DNA of 64,000 bases, from NCBI GenBank assembly GCA_021234155.1, contig JAJEKV010000019.1, positions 3,942,356 through 4,006,355 on the forward strand. Reading direction: 5' to 3'. Each line of letters starts with the position of its first letter. Position 1 is the stretch's first letter. The notes beneath the pieces were generated by a model. That model saw nothing but the letters and a program-made list of their open reading frames with translations. It ran no database searches and was not told where the DNA came from. This document shows, in pieces, positions 1-10,311 of this stretch. A program made the translations under genes and the position numbers. This stretch comes from Isoetes taiwanensis. Taxonomy: Eukaryota > Streptophyta > Lycopodiopsida > Isoetales > Isoetaceae.

Positions 1-116
1 ATGAACCGACAGCAAATGCTTTTGTCTGCAAACTTGGAACGAAGATCTTTGGGGACTTGGACATAGACGATGCAACCAAAAGTGCGAATATAAGAAAGAT
101 CAGGTTTTTGACCATA

Positions 117-2273
117 CTAAGCTTCATGAGGAGTTTTACCAGGGACTGCAACCGTAGGTAATTTGTTCTGAACGTGAATGCAGGTGGCCACAGCTTCCTC
201 CCAGAATTGCCGAGATAGTTGTGCTTGAACAAGCAAACTTTTAGCTGCTTCACATATGGTTTTGTTCTTGCGCTCCGCGACCCCGTTTTGTTGCGGGGTA
301 TGCCTTGTGATGTATTGCCTATGTATACCAGCATCAGCAGAAATGTCTTGAAATAGATTGCTCAGATATTCGCCTCCTCCATCTGTGCGAAGACAAAGAA
401 TGTGGCGGCCAGTTTGATTCTCCACTGCGGCTTTGAACATAAGGAAGGCATCAAGAGCTTGGCTTTTGCGTTTGAGGAAGTATGCAAACACCCGTCGGCT
501 GTGATCATCAACAAAAAGAATATAATATGCATTGCCTTGCCTGCTTAGAATCTCCATAGGTCCACAGAGATCCGAATGGATCAAATCCAAAATGGAGTCT
601 GCCCTTGTGCCTATGGCTGTAAATGCACGTCTAGCATGCTTGCCTAGCATACAAGCATGACAGATAGAAATATCTCCAGAAGGAAGTGAGTCCATGCCAA
701 TTGCCATTTCATGGTGGTGCAGATATCTCAAAGTCCTCAGATTGACATGAGCTAGCCTGTTGTGCCAAAGGTGAAGAGTATTGGATGAGGCTGTGAGCAG
801 AGCTTCGTTTGGAGATGAGAGAGGCATTTCATACAGATTGCCAGTTCTGTAACCAATGGCAAGAGGGTCTCCATGAATGAGAGCATCGTCAGAGTAAAAG
901 AGAACTTGAGAATTATTGAAAACAATGATCATATGTTCATCAGTGAGACGAGCCACAGACAGCAGATTTCTCCGAAGTTCAGGAACAAGCATTGCATCAG
1001 GAAGTGAATAAGAAGTGCCATTGAGGAGAGGAAATTTGAATATGCCTTTTGCTGTTATCTGGGCCTCAGCCTGTGAACCAAATTGAACTGCACCTTGAGT
1101 GGGAAACGTAAGAAGTTTGGGATCCTGGACCATGATGGAAGTACAAGCTGAGTCTACAGTGAGGACTGGATTTGGAACAAGAGATTCTACTGGTGGTTGA
1201 ACAAGGCATGCATCTTCTATCAAGCAGGTTGCTTCAAAAAAACTGGGACCTTCAGCAGCAATTGGGAGGGAAGTAGGACTGGGCGTTTCAACAGCAATGG
1301 ATAGGGAAAGACATTCAGCAGTACATGCTTCTTCATAGTAGAAATTCTCTTCTTGGAGAAGAGAGGCAACAATAGCAACAGGAGGAGGTTTGGTGGTTTG
1401 AACATGGTAGGCTTTCTCAATGAAACAGCTTTCGTCTTTAATGGACAAAGCTTCCACAGCTTGAGCAACTTCCTCAGTCTTGGTCTTGGGAGAGTCACCA
1501 GATCTAGATTTGCTTGGGCAGTTGATTGCATGATGACCAAAACCTTTGCAATTTCTGCACTGATCTTTCCGCAATAGAATGCCATCTTTGGCATACTGGG
1601 GTTTAGGTTCATACCCAGGAGTTCTTCCTTTGGTCTGAGTGACACATGTTTGCTCAGGTCTGCTTCGATCACCTCGTTCCTTGTGGAGCAAGGAAATTTC
1701 AAGGAGATCATCCACCACTTCATCCCAAGTGGCTGCCTTCTTGCTGGTAATCAGAATTTCGACAGTGTTGCTCCATGTCCTGGGCAAGGATTTGTAAAGT
1801 CTCAGCTTTTTCTGAGCAGTGGAAAGAGCATGATCTTCCCCAGCGTCTGCAAGCAGATCAAATTTTTCTTGCAGTTTTGTGATATGCAGACGCAGGTCTT
1901 GCCCATCTTGAAACTGCATGTTCTCCAATTCAGTATGCAGGTGCATGACTTCCAGATCAGTCTTCTTCCCATAACGGTGTGCAAGAAACTCCCACAGGTG
2001 CTTGGCGCCAGCTTCCAATTCTCCCCATACAAGTTGGAGCAAATTTTTGGAGAGGCACATGGCGATACAAGCCAGGGCCTTGCTATCTTTCTGTTTCCAT
2101 AGTAAAAGATCCTTTTGCTGAGCCACATCGCCTTCTTTCGTCACGGTAGGCTGCACCTCCGTGCCCTCAACTACCTCCCAAAGCATCTCGACTTTGAGGT
2201 AGAGGTACAGCGTAATCATACGCTTCCAACCTTTGTATCCCTTGCCGTCAAAAGCCTGGGGACGAAGATTCAT
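117..2273 (-). CDS. Copia gag-protease-integrase polyprotein (partial, ends at a premature stop)
   Basis: 718 residues with domains in copia order. Residues about 1-215 are a UBN2-type gag. A CCHC knuckle is at about 239-252 (C-x2-C-x4-H-x4-C). The protease-like site near residue 375 reads DSAC rather than the usual D-S/T-G. The GAG-pre-integrase zinc region (about 500-560) has H..H and C-x2-C. The integrase core keeps D (HSDLCGP), D (RTDGGGEY) and E (NGVAERKN). The frame stops at 117-119 where related proteins continue with an aromatic residue after the KTPHEA motif. The same frame stays open and copia-like from there to base 1, so one point change (TGG to TAG) would explain the stop. The polyprotein is therefore inactive as read. 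Confidence 0.92.
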   Translation of the reverse strand: MNLRPQAFDGKGYKGWKRMITLYLYLKVEMLWEVVEGTEVQPTVTKEGDVAQQKDLLLWKQKDSKALACIAMCLSKNLLQLVWGELEAGAKHLWEFLAHRYGKKTDLEVMHLHTELENMQFQDGQDLRLHITKLQEKFDLLADAGEDHALSTAQKKLRLYKSLPRTWSNTVEILITSKKAATWDEVVDDLLEISLLHKERGDRSRPEQTCVTQTKGRTPGYEPKPQYAKDGILLRKDQCRNCKGFGHHAINCPSKSRSGDSPKTKTEEVAQAVEALSIKDESCFIEKAYHVQTTKPPPVAIVASLLQEENFYYEEACTAECLSLSIAVETPSPTSLPIAAEGPSFFEATCLIEDACLVQPPVESLVPNPVLTVDSACTSIMVQDPKLLTFPTQGAVQFGSQAEAQITAKGIFKFPLLNGTSYSLPDAMLVPELRRNLLSVARLTDEHMIIVFNNSQVLFYSDDALIHGDPLAIGYRTGNLYEMPLSSPNEALLTASSNTLHLWHNRLAHVNLRTLRYLHHHEMAIGMDSLPSGDISICHACMLGKHARRAFTAIGTRADSILDLIHSDLCGPMEILSRQGNAYYILFVDDHSRRVFAYFLKRKSQALDAFLMFKAAVENQTGRHILCLRTDGGGEYLSNLFQDISADAGIHRQYITRHTPQQNGVAERKNKTICEAAKSLLVQAQLSRQFWEEAVATCIHVQNKLPTVAVPGKTPHEA

Positions 2274-2356
2274 CGTTTAGAATTTTGCTGCCATCTTCTT
2301 TGCTTTCCCGAGAGGATTTCCGAACTAAAAGAAGTTGATTCTTCAGTTGGAAAGGG

Positions 2357-2368
2357 GCTCTGATACCA
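2357..2368 (-). other. Primer binding site (initiator tRNA-Met type)
   Basis: On the minus strand this reads TGGTATCAGAGC, the common plant LTR-retrotransposon primer site complementary to the 3' end of initiator tRNA-Met. It abuts the LTR edge at 2369, which fixes that edge. Confidence 0.9.
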
Positions 2369-2579
2369 TGTCAAGACTGGAACCAAATAGAGAAAGGATT
2401 GACAGCGAAAACGAAACTGAGTGATCTACTTGATTGCTCAATTCGTATAAGTACATGAAGCTCCGAGATTCGAGGAGCTATATAAAGTATAACAACTAAG
2501 AATATAAATGCAACGGCTCTCAAGGAATCTGAGAGTTAGATGAGTCAGGAATCTGTGTCAGAGCTTGAATGCTCTAACA
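2369..2579 (-). repeat. Copia 5' LTR (about 211 bp)
   Basis: It begins TGTTAGAGC and ends GTCTTGACA on the element's strand, giving the usual TG...CA ends next to the primer site. A TATA-like TATATAG lies inside at about 2478-2490. The outer edge at 2579 is inferred from the terminal CA, because the partner LTR is outside the window. Confidence 0.65.
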
Positions 2580-3050
2580 AAAGTTGATACTGCATGTTGT
2601 AGATCATGCTGAATCACAACAAGCTGGCTCAGCTGCAGATCCTCAAACTCTGCATTTCATTATGTGCAGCACAATGAGTCAGACATTCCTAGTCTCCGGG
2701 CTGCATGGCCTCGGTCATCTATAGTATGTTGTTGAAAACAGGCTTCTTGCGAATCCTGTGGCCAGACATGCAGAATCACCGACTCCATAGCCGTGATTTT
2801 GACGAGTCGATTCCGCCGTGCCGGTAAGCCAGTTTGCACATAGGCCGCCCAGGGTTAAGCGCATTCGTGTTTTGTGCAACTTGCAAAATAGAGAATTTCT
2901 ATTCAAACCTTTTCATTTGTGTTGGCTTTGAGCTGAATTAGAGATTGATCCCAGGCATTTGGACAAGCATGGTTGAACGAAAAGTATTGGACATAAAAGC
3001 TATTAACAATAAAGCTATTGACAATATAGAGGTGGATCTATGCAAGCATA
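2580..3050. other. Flank of the copia element, no gene recognised
   Basis: No frame here gave a recognisable protein. The stretch 2590-2880 is less AT-rich than what follows and may be old coding sequence, but I could not identify it. Confidence 0.5.
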
Positions 3051-3172
3051 ATGGCGATAGAGATTTGTAGGCAGATGCGCCTGTGGGAGTTTCCAGATCA
3101 AGTGGTGTTTGAGCCATTAAAAGGGGGTTCAGAAAAGATTTTGTCTTTTAAAAATGGAAAGCCTCAATTGTA
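3051..3172 (+). pseudogene. SAC1-like phosphoinositide phosphatase exon fragment
   Basis: A 40-codon frame from ATG 3051 contains MRLWEFPDQ followed by a V-x-E-P stretch. This resembles the N-terminus of plant SAC-domain phosphoinositide phosphatases of the RHD4/SAC7 type, which I recall as RLWEFPDQ-Y-[IV]-x-E-P. The frame ends in TAG directly before a consensus splice donor (GTGAGTG at 3173), so this looks like a first coding exon whose last codon became a stop. I did not find the next SAC exon within 1 kb. The homology rests on one short motif. Confidence 0.45.
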
Positions 3173-3800
3173 GGTGAGTGATCCATGATTTTTATCTATA
3201 CCTATACAGACAGATGAACACTTAACCAGATAAAACATGCCAGTGCTCCGACGTAAGGTGCTAGAAATAGTCTGATAGACATTTACCTTCATCTTTTTCT
3301 CTTAAATGCAATGCAGTCAATTTTACCTTGGTATCTGCCCTGTCTCTATTCGGAGAAATTTTGCTGTTTTTGGCACAGAGATGCACACATAATTGAAATC
3401 TTGAAACATTTGTCTCAAATCCTTGAAGCATTAGTATTTGGCTAAGTCATGAGAGAATGTAGAGTGAGGGAGATTCTAGGCTATTGTGCATCTGCATCTG
3501 CTATGTCTCCATTGGCAGATATCTGGGAGCATAATCTGCAGTATCTAGATATCAGATGTGCCCATTTTGGTAGGGCATTGAGTATTATAGAGTAAAGAGT
3601 AATCTAAAAAATTTGTGTCTTCACATCCATTTAGTCATTCTGTGGTAGGGTTAAAAGCCATCTCACTGGCCTCATTTTGCTATACGGGTCTTACTGTTAA
3701 GCAAATGCAGGTGCGTCGGAAGGTTTTGCCTGAAACTACCAAGCTTATTGTTGCGAACTGAATGGGAGGCAATTGCACCTGCTCCTAAAGGTACGAAGAA
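3173..3800. other. Intron-like AT-rich spacer
   Basis: It starts with the splice donor of the preceding exon-like frame. No coding match was recognised. Confidence 0.4.
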
Positions 3801-3807
3801 ATTCCAG

Positions 3808-4127
3808 CAGCATTGAAGCCTTATAGGACCTTTCAGAAGGAGGCCAAAATGGAGAGTAGTGATTCTACTGGTGGGGTTTTTGAGGGCAAATTCTATCCAT
3901 CGGAGGAGTTTAAGAGCTTGGAAACAATGCCAACTTGTGCAGAAATTTTCTCCGAACTTCTGGGATCTTTAAAAGCTCCCTCATCTAGTGTTTTTACTGT
4001 CTTGCAAGGGCCTTCAAGGAACTTGGTGATGAATCTCAAGCCTGTGTGCAAAAATCAGAAGAGCAACAATCTCGATCTGCAAGTTGATAATGCATGTTCA
4101 CATGATTTGCTAAATGGCAAGCAATGA
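3808..4127 (+). pseudogene. Unidentified exon-like open frame, about 105 codons
   Basis: An open plus-strand frame of serine-rich, ordinary amino-acid composition runs to a TGA at 4125-4127. It follows an AAAG|GTACG boundary at about 3790 and is followed by AT-rich, 3'-UTR-like DNA. I see no known domain. It could be a terminal exon of a captured gene, like the SAC and Yippee pieces on either side, or chance. Confidence 0.3.
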
Positions 4128-4857
4128 AGTAAGGTGGAGTTAATCTACTTGTAAAGTTTGGAATGTTAGCTTTCTTATTTGTATTTTTGGCCATCTTTTC
4201 CCAGTACCAATTTGCGTCTTAATTCTTATATAACATGGATTGGAGTTGCAAAAGAACAATGCGATCCTCTTTTTTATCACTTTGCCAATACTATTTACAG
4301 GTCTCAATAAGTGGATGACAGATATAGGGTAATGATTCTGATGTAGGAGATCAAAAAGCCTCTTTTAGCGCGTAAGAATAGGGCATCTATCTTTTTATTG
4401 TTTATAAGGTTCAGGATAACAGGTACATAAGGAAGAAAATATGGAAAGGCTATATTTGATACAGCTAGATGGTCAGGATATACAAGTGCAGCATTTGTCG
4501 CAGTTGTCTTGCCAATTATAAAGAACTCGTTTCGAAGGTGCTCTTTCTCTTCGTAGGCATGAATATGATGCATGTAATTATTATTTAATCATTTACCATC
4601 GTAGCTCTAGTGTTTAGAGATTTTGGTTCTGCTGGAAGGTTGTAATCTGATTAGTTTTGGTTTGCCAAGTTTAGGTATTAACAACCCTTGTATTTTACAG
4701 TATGCAGTGTTGTGTAAGAATTTCAAAGCATGCGTTATATACAATGTGTTTCTTTTTTTGGGTTGGGACAAGAAAATGTCATGGCTGCTTGCTGATTTAA
4801 TGGAATGAACATATGGATTTGAAATGAAGTTGTTCATCTTAATGCTGTTCAGACCAC

Positions 4858-6237
4858 TTGTCTGATTGATTTTGCTCATTTTATTCAGTCCTTTCATTCT
4901 CGCCATGGAAAGGCTTATCTTTTCAACACAGTGTAAGTTCTGCCTTTCCTAGTCTATGCTTTTGTTTCTAGTTTAATATGTTTATTTGGGGAGGCTTATC
5001 TAATTCATCAGTGTCATCATAGCATAGAGTTCTTGTTTTGTTAGTCATTTGTACCATATTTTATAGTGAAAATGTAGCATGTCAAATTAGCTTCAATGGA
5101 TGTCTCTTAAATGATGAGCTATTTGTGAAAGGAATGTTCCTTGTGCAAACTACTAAGAGAATCCTTGTATGAAGTGAAAGTTGTTTTTGCATATTTGCAA
5201 ATCATCTTTATGCATCTGCAGTTGATCCTTTGTACAAGGACCAACTATATGATCTAGGAATTCATCTGAGTGCGGAAATTGACAGTTGTTGAGCTTTAGT
5301 AGTCCCTGTTGGCTAATTATTATACATTGTTGTGATAGTTAAGTGCTTTGTATTGTAAATTGCAGTGTGAATATCCCCTTGGGACCATTAGAGGAACGGA
5401 TGATGACAATAGGACTGCACATTGTCGCGGATATTTATTGTAATTGTTGTCGTTGTATAGTGGGATGGAAATATGTGAGTCTAGTTTAATCTGAGTTACC
5501 ATTTGCAATTTTCAGCTTCTGCATTTTTTTTTTTCATTCTCGCCTAACTGCAAAGAACAAAGTTTTCCATAACTGTGACTTGGTTAAGTTACCTCTTTGT
5601 AAGCATTGTAAACGTTTTCTTGGGACCATTAGAGGGCTGGATGATGACAACAGGGCTGCATACAGTTGCAGATATATACTGTAATTGATGTCAGTCTTAT
5701 ATTGTGATGGAAATATCTGATTCTATTTTAGTTCGAGAACAATTTTATTTCCAATCTCTCTTTAATTTGCCTTCCTATAATCCTAACCCGGTTAGTAAGC
5801 TATCTTAAGAATGTTGTATGTGGATAGCTAGCGAAATAGGTCTTGAAGAAGCCTACCTTACCTGCATTTGTAGCCATTTGGTCTTCTAAGTAAAGCTGCT
5901 ATTGAAGCATGGACATGGTAATGTAATAAAAATATAGTAATACTACTAGGAATAGCAACTACCGAGCGTGCGGTCCAAGTTTCTTGCAGGGTCCTGATTG
6001 TTTGAATTACCTTCAATGTTTTGATAGGAAGCTGCATATGATAAGAACTAGAAGTACAAAGAGGGCAAGTACATTCTGGAGCACTATGCCGATTTGCTTA
6101 ATTAAGGCTGTTGTCTATGTGGTTAGATGAATTACTCGCTGTTGGGTGTTAGCAGAGCGAAGATGGTCAATGGTGAGGGTGGCGACTTCTATTTAGATTC
6201 TTCGCAACCTATTGGAAGTGATGCGGATGATGTCTAG
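4858..6237 (+). pseudogene. Yippee-like protein pseudogene with introns and a duplicated exon
   Basis: Yippee proteins are small zinc-binding proteins with two CxxC motifs. Exon a (about 4858-4931) ends in FHSRHGKAYLFNTV. Exon b (5366-5474) has an AG acceptor and GT donor and encodes the GLHIVADIYCNCC zinc region plus VGWKY. A second, decayed copy of exon b is at about 5607-5718, with in-frame stops. Exon c (6028-6237) carries KYKEGKYILE and ends GSDADDV-stop, a C-terminus I recall from plant Yippee-like proteins. A TAG replaces the expected Gln codon before KYKEGKYI, and the final part is shifted in frame. The N-terminal exon with the first CxxC is not recognisable. Retained introns mean a DNA-level copy rather than a retrocopy. 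Confidence 0.85.
5607..5718 (+). repeat. Tandem duplicate of the Yippee zinc-region exon
   Basis: About 240 bp after exon b, the same exon recurs with substitutions and a stop in place of the second CxxC Cys ([11 protein letters not shown] then TGA). It includes the GGGACCATTAGAGG stretch shared by both copies. It is a decayed internal exon duplication. Confidence 0.75.
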
Positions 6238-6239
6238 TT

Positions 6240-7000
6240 GCTTGCTCATGAACTGAGCACTGAGCAGCATGGGTTTAGCACCATCACAAGTGATGGTTAG
6301 GGTAAACCCCCCTATGGCTAGTATTCATCTTCTCAATGATGATCATAAAGTATCATCTAAGTGATGGTGATATTTGGACCAATTTTTTTGTATATTTCAT
6401 TACTTGTACATAGGCCGCTTGGAAGTTTATTTCATCCAATGTACTCGTGCTCAGCAGATGCAATTGTATATAAACTGAAGCATTTTCTCCATAACTTGTT
6501 GGAGACAGTTTCTGGAATTAATAATGCATGATAGGTCATTTTGTGTCATTATCTTCAATTTGTCATTGTCATTCTCAGTTCTTAGATCTTCTTGTTTGCT
6601 GCTTGTTTACTTTTGGCGTTTCTGTTAATGTTAAGGCGGCTGACATACTGATTCATCAGATCTTGTTTGTTGTGCGGTCTATATTAGACATTATTTCATC
6701 TTCGTCTTTGTTTTTGTGGATTTTCGTAGCGAGGGCAAAGGTATGTTGATGTCAAGGAAGATGACGGGCTTATCCATACTGGGTTTTGTGTCCTTTTTTG
6801 TTGCAAGGACAAACATAAAGGGAGACGACACTGGTCCTGTTCATGGACCAGATCTGATAGCATCCACATCTCATGTGGTTACAACATGTACCAGCTGTAA
6901 TGACTGCCTCGAGCATCAAGAAACCAGCAGCCACATTGACAAGTAGTATGTAGTATTGATGTATATTTGCATTGCATGTTTGTGACTTCATTGTTACTTG
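6240..7000. other. AT-rich spacer before the Ulp1-like gene
   Basis: Contains open frames up to about 75 codons without recognisable domains. A frame at 6716-6946 may be an early exon of the Ulp1-like gene, but I could not confirm it. Confidence 0.35.
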
Positions 7001-7013
7001 GTTTAGGTTGCAC

Positions 7014-7719
7014 GAAGAAATTTCATGGAAAAGGGTTGAAATTGACATACGAGGAGTCCTCTGGAGCTGAAACATCAGAAAAGGATGATGTCCTTGGTAG
7101 TGAAACTCCATCCACATCTAGGTCTCCTGTGAAAGAAACAATCTTTGACAATGTGGAGGACAAAGCACATTCAGAGCAGAACTTGATAGAAGATGTGGAA
7201 GGTAACCGTTCTAGTAGAAGTGTTTTTAGCCCGATTTGTTAATGAATTAATTTTAGGGTTTATTCTTGTAGGTGAGATCCCAAATGTGGAAACAGAGTTG
7301 GCTTTGTTGTAGCAGCAACACGAGCCATTCAATAGTAAGTGTCTCCAACTACATTCTTACTGTTTTAATTTAGTGCTGAACTCAAAAGCCTGAACTTGCC
7401 ATTTTCTAGGTGAATGGGCTGATTTAAATGGTGAGCAATCTGATGACATCAAGCTGCCACCAAAGAATTCAATGTCAGGTGCATATTTTTAATGTTTTTT
7501 ATCTCTATACCAAATTTGCATTGGGGTTTTAATTTGTTGGTGGTAGATGACACGGGAGACGAGAGCCTACATGTGAAAGGGGTAGCTGAATTGGAGAGCC
7601 TAGATCTTGAAAGGGCATGCAAAGTTGCAACAAAGGGTGTAGAGGTGTTCGTGAAAAAGGAGGACGAGCCAGCAAAGTTAAAAAGAAAGGTAGATTCAAG
7701 AAATGTTTTGGGTGTTTAG
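7014..7719 (+). pseudogene. Acidic exons, probably the 5' part of the Ulp1-like gene
   Basis: Several short acidic, Ser/Glu-rich open stretches (about 7014-7201, 7272-7310 and 7542-7690) are separated by AT-rich gaps with plausible AG acceptors (TTCTTGTAG, TTTTCTAG) and GT donors. Composition fits a disordered N-terminal region before a protease domain. They share orientation with the next exon at 7921. A stop interrupts the 7272 stretch. The assignment rests on position and composition only. Confidence 0.4.
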
Positions 7720-8064
7720 TTTAGGGTTTAATTACTTGGAATTGTAATTATAGGCATCATTAACTCTTCTATGCTAATGCCTAATTCTAATATTAAGCAT
7801 ATGAATACATCTCTGACTACATACACTTATTTTTGAATCAGAATCTGCTGCAAGATATTTGTGTATGTTTTTTAAAACAATTGTAATCGTTTCAAGTTAA
7901 CATTCTATTATTCTTTGTAGAATGGTGGAGAACATGAAGACGTTGAAGGCTCGCACTCCACTTTTCCCATTCAAGAATAGCCAGCCTAAACCTCCAATGA
8001 AAGTGGTTGATCTAGACATTGAAGCTTTGTGCGCAGCCAACTCGAGGATGACAAACCGCCTTGT

Positions 8065-8069
8065 GGAAC
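8065..8069 (+). repeat. Target-site duplication GGAAC, left copy
   Basis: GGAAC here and at 19182-19186 flank the gypsy element exactly at its LTR ends. Removing the element and one copy restores the Ulp1 exon frame (GTG GAA CTC TAT). Confidence 0.93.
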
Positions 8070-8654
8070 TGTTTGGGGTCTGGGTTCGGGAACTCCTGCA
8101 AGACACCCTCTGTGAGGACCCTTGGATCTAACAGGAGAATCCGGGGGACTATGTCACGCGGGATTTGCAAGAAAAGAACAAGAAGAAGAAAACAGAACAA
8201 GAGAGAACAGTGAGAGGAAAATGATAAGCTTCCTTGATATCAATGATGAACATACATGAGCTCTCGCAATCGAGAGAAGACTGAAGAGAGACAAGACTCA
8301 AAACTCATCTAAAAACTCATGTGCTAGCTCTAGTCATATATATAGTACAATGGCCTTTTGGCCCAATATAGACACTGACCGATCTCGTGCCGACTCTCGG
8401 AAGGAGGCCCGATTTGCAGGAATGTTGGCGGTGCCTCTTGAAGTGCCTAGAATCACGCCCGGCCGACGTGGCGACGGGCCGCCATTTGTCCGAGCCTCTT
8501 GTGGGCCGACGGGACGCAGCTTTTGACCGCGGGTCCGGCCGCTTGGTTCACGAGCCTTTGATGGCTGACCCGCGGGTCGAATCGTGGATCCTTGTTCTTG
8601 ACCTCGTTCGTCAGATGCATGAATAGTCCCGTACTGTGAGGCACAAGACTAACA
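8070..8654 (-). repeat. Gypsy 1 3' LTR
   Basis: TGTTTGG...CTAACA ends on the plus strand, paired with 18587-19181. The central roughly 200 bp (AAGAAAAGAACAAGAAG through the CATATATATAG region) is identical in both copies. GC-rich parts differ strongly at CTG/CAG versus CG-type sites. Confidence 0.93.
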
Positions 8655-8664
8655 CTCCCCACCA
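8655..8664 (-). other. Polypurine tract of gypsy 1
   Basis: Directly inside the 3' LTR the element strand reads TGGTGGGGAG, a purine run at the place where plus-strand DNA synthesis is primed. Confidence 0.6.
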
Positions 8665-9500
8665 AACGACAATCCGGGTGAAGAAAAGGAGGAAGTGTCT
8701 CGAGGGCTGGAAGCCCTCGGCCTGAAAAAGTGATCCTCCGGGGGAGTGAGGACGGCACCATTATGGTAACCGCTAATGAGATCCCCGGGCGTTTTTGAAG
8801 AGCAGGAGGAGTGTTGAGCCCAAGAGCAGGATCGGGCCAATGAGAAAATGAGAGCGCACCATGTCTTCAAGGGCAAAGATGGGCTTCGTGAAGAAACAAA
8901 CCGGCACTCCATGAGGAGGCAGCCTCGAGACCAAAGCACCACGCCCGGCATTCGGATTGCAAGAAAAGATGGACGCCGCCGATTTGAGGAGCTGACCAGA
9001 GGCTCTGAGAGCAAAGCACGTAAACCCGCCCGACGGTGGACCAAGGGTCGGGAGGTGGCGAGATGCCGAAGAAGGTGTCGAGGCCACAAAAGGCATCTCG
9101 GGGTCGTTGCCAACCACGCCGCATTGGCAATATAGATCCAGTTTCAGTAGTGTCTAAGGTGGCATTATCCTCCCAAGCCGGATCGTCGGCGACGGCGGGG
9201 ATCCCACCGGAGATCCGCCGAGATCCGGAGGCGGAGTGGATCCCGCGCGGGCCATCCATGACCTTGGTCCGTAAGGGAAGACGCCAATCAGAAGTAAGAA
9301 ACCCGGGCGTGGAGGGGCACCCGTGAGAAGCATACGGAGGGGAGCCGGGCCTTTGGGCGTGGGCTGCCGAGCCCGCTCCCCGAATTCATCGACAAGGGGC
9401 GGGATCTAGAGCCTTGCACCAACGATCCCACTCCGAAGTGGAGCCGAGAGTAAACGGAGGGCTATCCCAACCCGGGAACCGCCTTGCTATCCAAAAGAGC
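8665..9500 (-). other. GC-rich 3' region of gypsy 1
   Basis: Overlapping open frames on both strands up to about 154 codons, with Arg/Ser/Pro-rich composition that shifts with frame. This is typical of GC-rich non-coding DNA. It could include the decayed end of the element's third ORF, but no domain was recognised. Confidence 0.4.
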
Positions 9501-9501
9501 A

Positions 9502-9996
9502 CTAGTTGATTGTAACCCGCCAAAAGTCTTTGATGTAAACTTGTGCAAAGGGAAGATCCCCGGGATGTCCGGATACTTCCTTATTTGTTGCGGCAGCCTT
9601 GCCGAGAGGCAAATGATGAGCAAGCTTCCAAGATGTACTCTTGATGAAGAGCATGTGTCCGATCATGATTAGACAGATAGGGTTGTTATCCAAAAGCAAC
9701 CATTGAAGTGTGGGGTCACCCCGAAAAGTTCCGATGTGGCCCATCTCAAATTTGTCCCGTATCCGCCGGATAGAAATCATGAAAAATGTATGCCATTGGC
9801 TGAACAACTCAAGGTGATCATATCCGGATCGTCCACGGTGAATGAGATCAAAGACTAAAAGGGCACAAAATAAACCTTTGTCTTCAACAGAGAGGTCGGG
9901 CCAGATCCGAAGAAAATCCTGTGTGCGCAGGGGAACATCAATGGGACCATCAGCCGTATGCCACTTCAGAAGAAAGAGGTGGCGGCGGGCAACCAC
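9502..9996 (-). pseudogene. Probable C-terminal continuation of the gypsy 1 post-integrase ORF
   Basis: A 164-codon minus-strand frame with even, globular-protein composition (motifs such as RTQDFLRIWPDLS and GRSGYDHLELFSQW). It lies downstream of and in the same orientation as the ORF ending at 10312. The intervening 300 bp contains readable stretches in shifted frames. I infer one protein broken by frameshifts or by consensus errors. No family recognised. Confidence 0.45.
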
Positions 9997-10311
9997 ATAA
10001 TCCAGATAACTGGAAGGAATAGGGTAGTCAACAGGCAGGTTGAGAGCAATGGTAATATAGCCTTCAAGTTTTGCTTGAGCCTCATCAGCAGACTGAATAG
10101 CTTGCTCTAGCTGTTGTTCGAGGTCACGGATCCTGTGGTCCTTTTCTAATAGAAGGCGTGTCTGGTCACGGACCCGTTTCTGAGAAGTGTTAACCTGTAA
10201 GGAGGATTGCCCAGGAGCATTGAGTCGGAAACGGCAATCTCCCGCGTCATCAAGAAGTTTTCGTTTTCAACCTTCGTAAGTCGATCTTGGAGGGATGTTA
10301 GCCGAGAAGTC

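Larger units (their letters stand above)
1..2579 (-). mobile_element. Ty1/copia LTR retrotransposon, 5' part
   Basis: A minus-strand copia element enters the window from the left edge. Read on its own strand it has a 5' LTR (2369-2579), a primer site directly after it (2357-2368), and a gag-protease-integrase frame (2273 down to 117). The reading continues past a stop at 117-119 to base 1 in the same frame. Integrase lies before where reverse transcriptase would be, which is the copia order. Reverse transcriptase, RNase H and the 3' LTR lie outside the window, so target duplication and LTR identity cannot be judged here. Confidence 0.9.
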
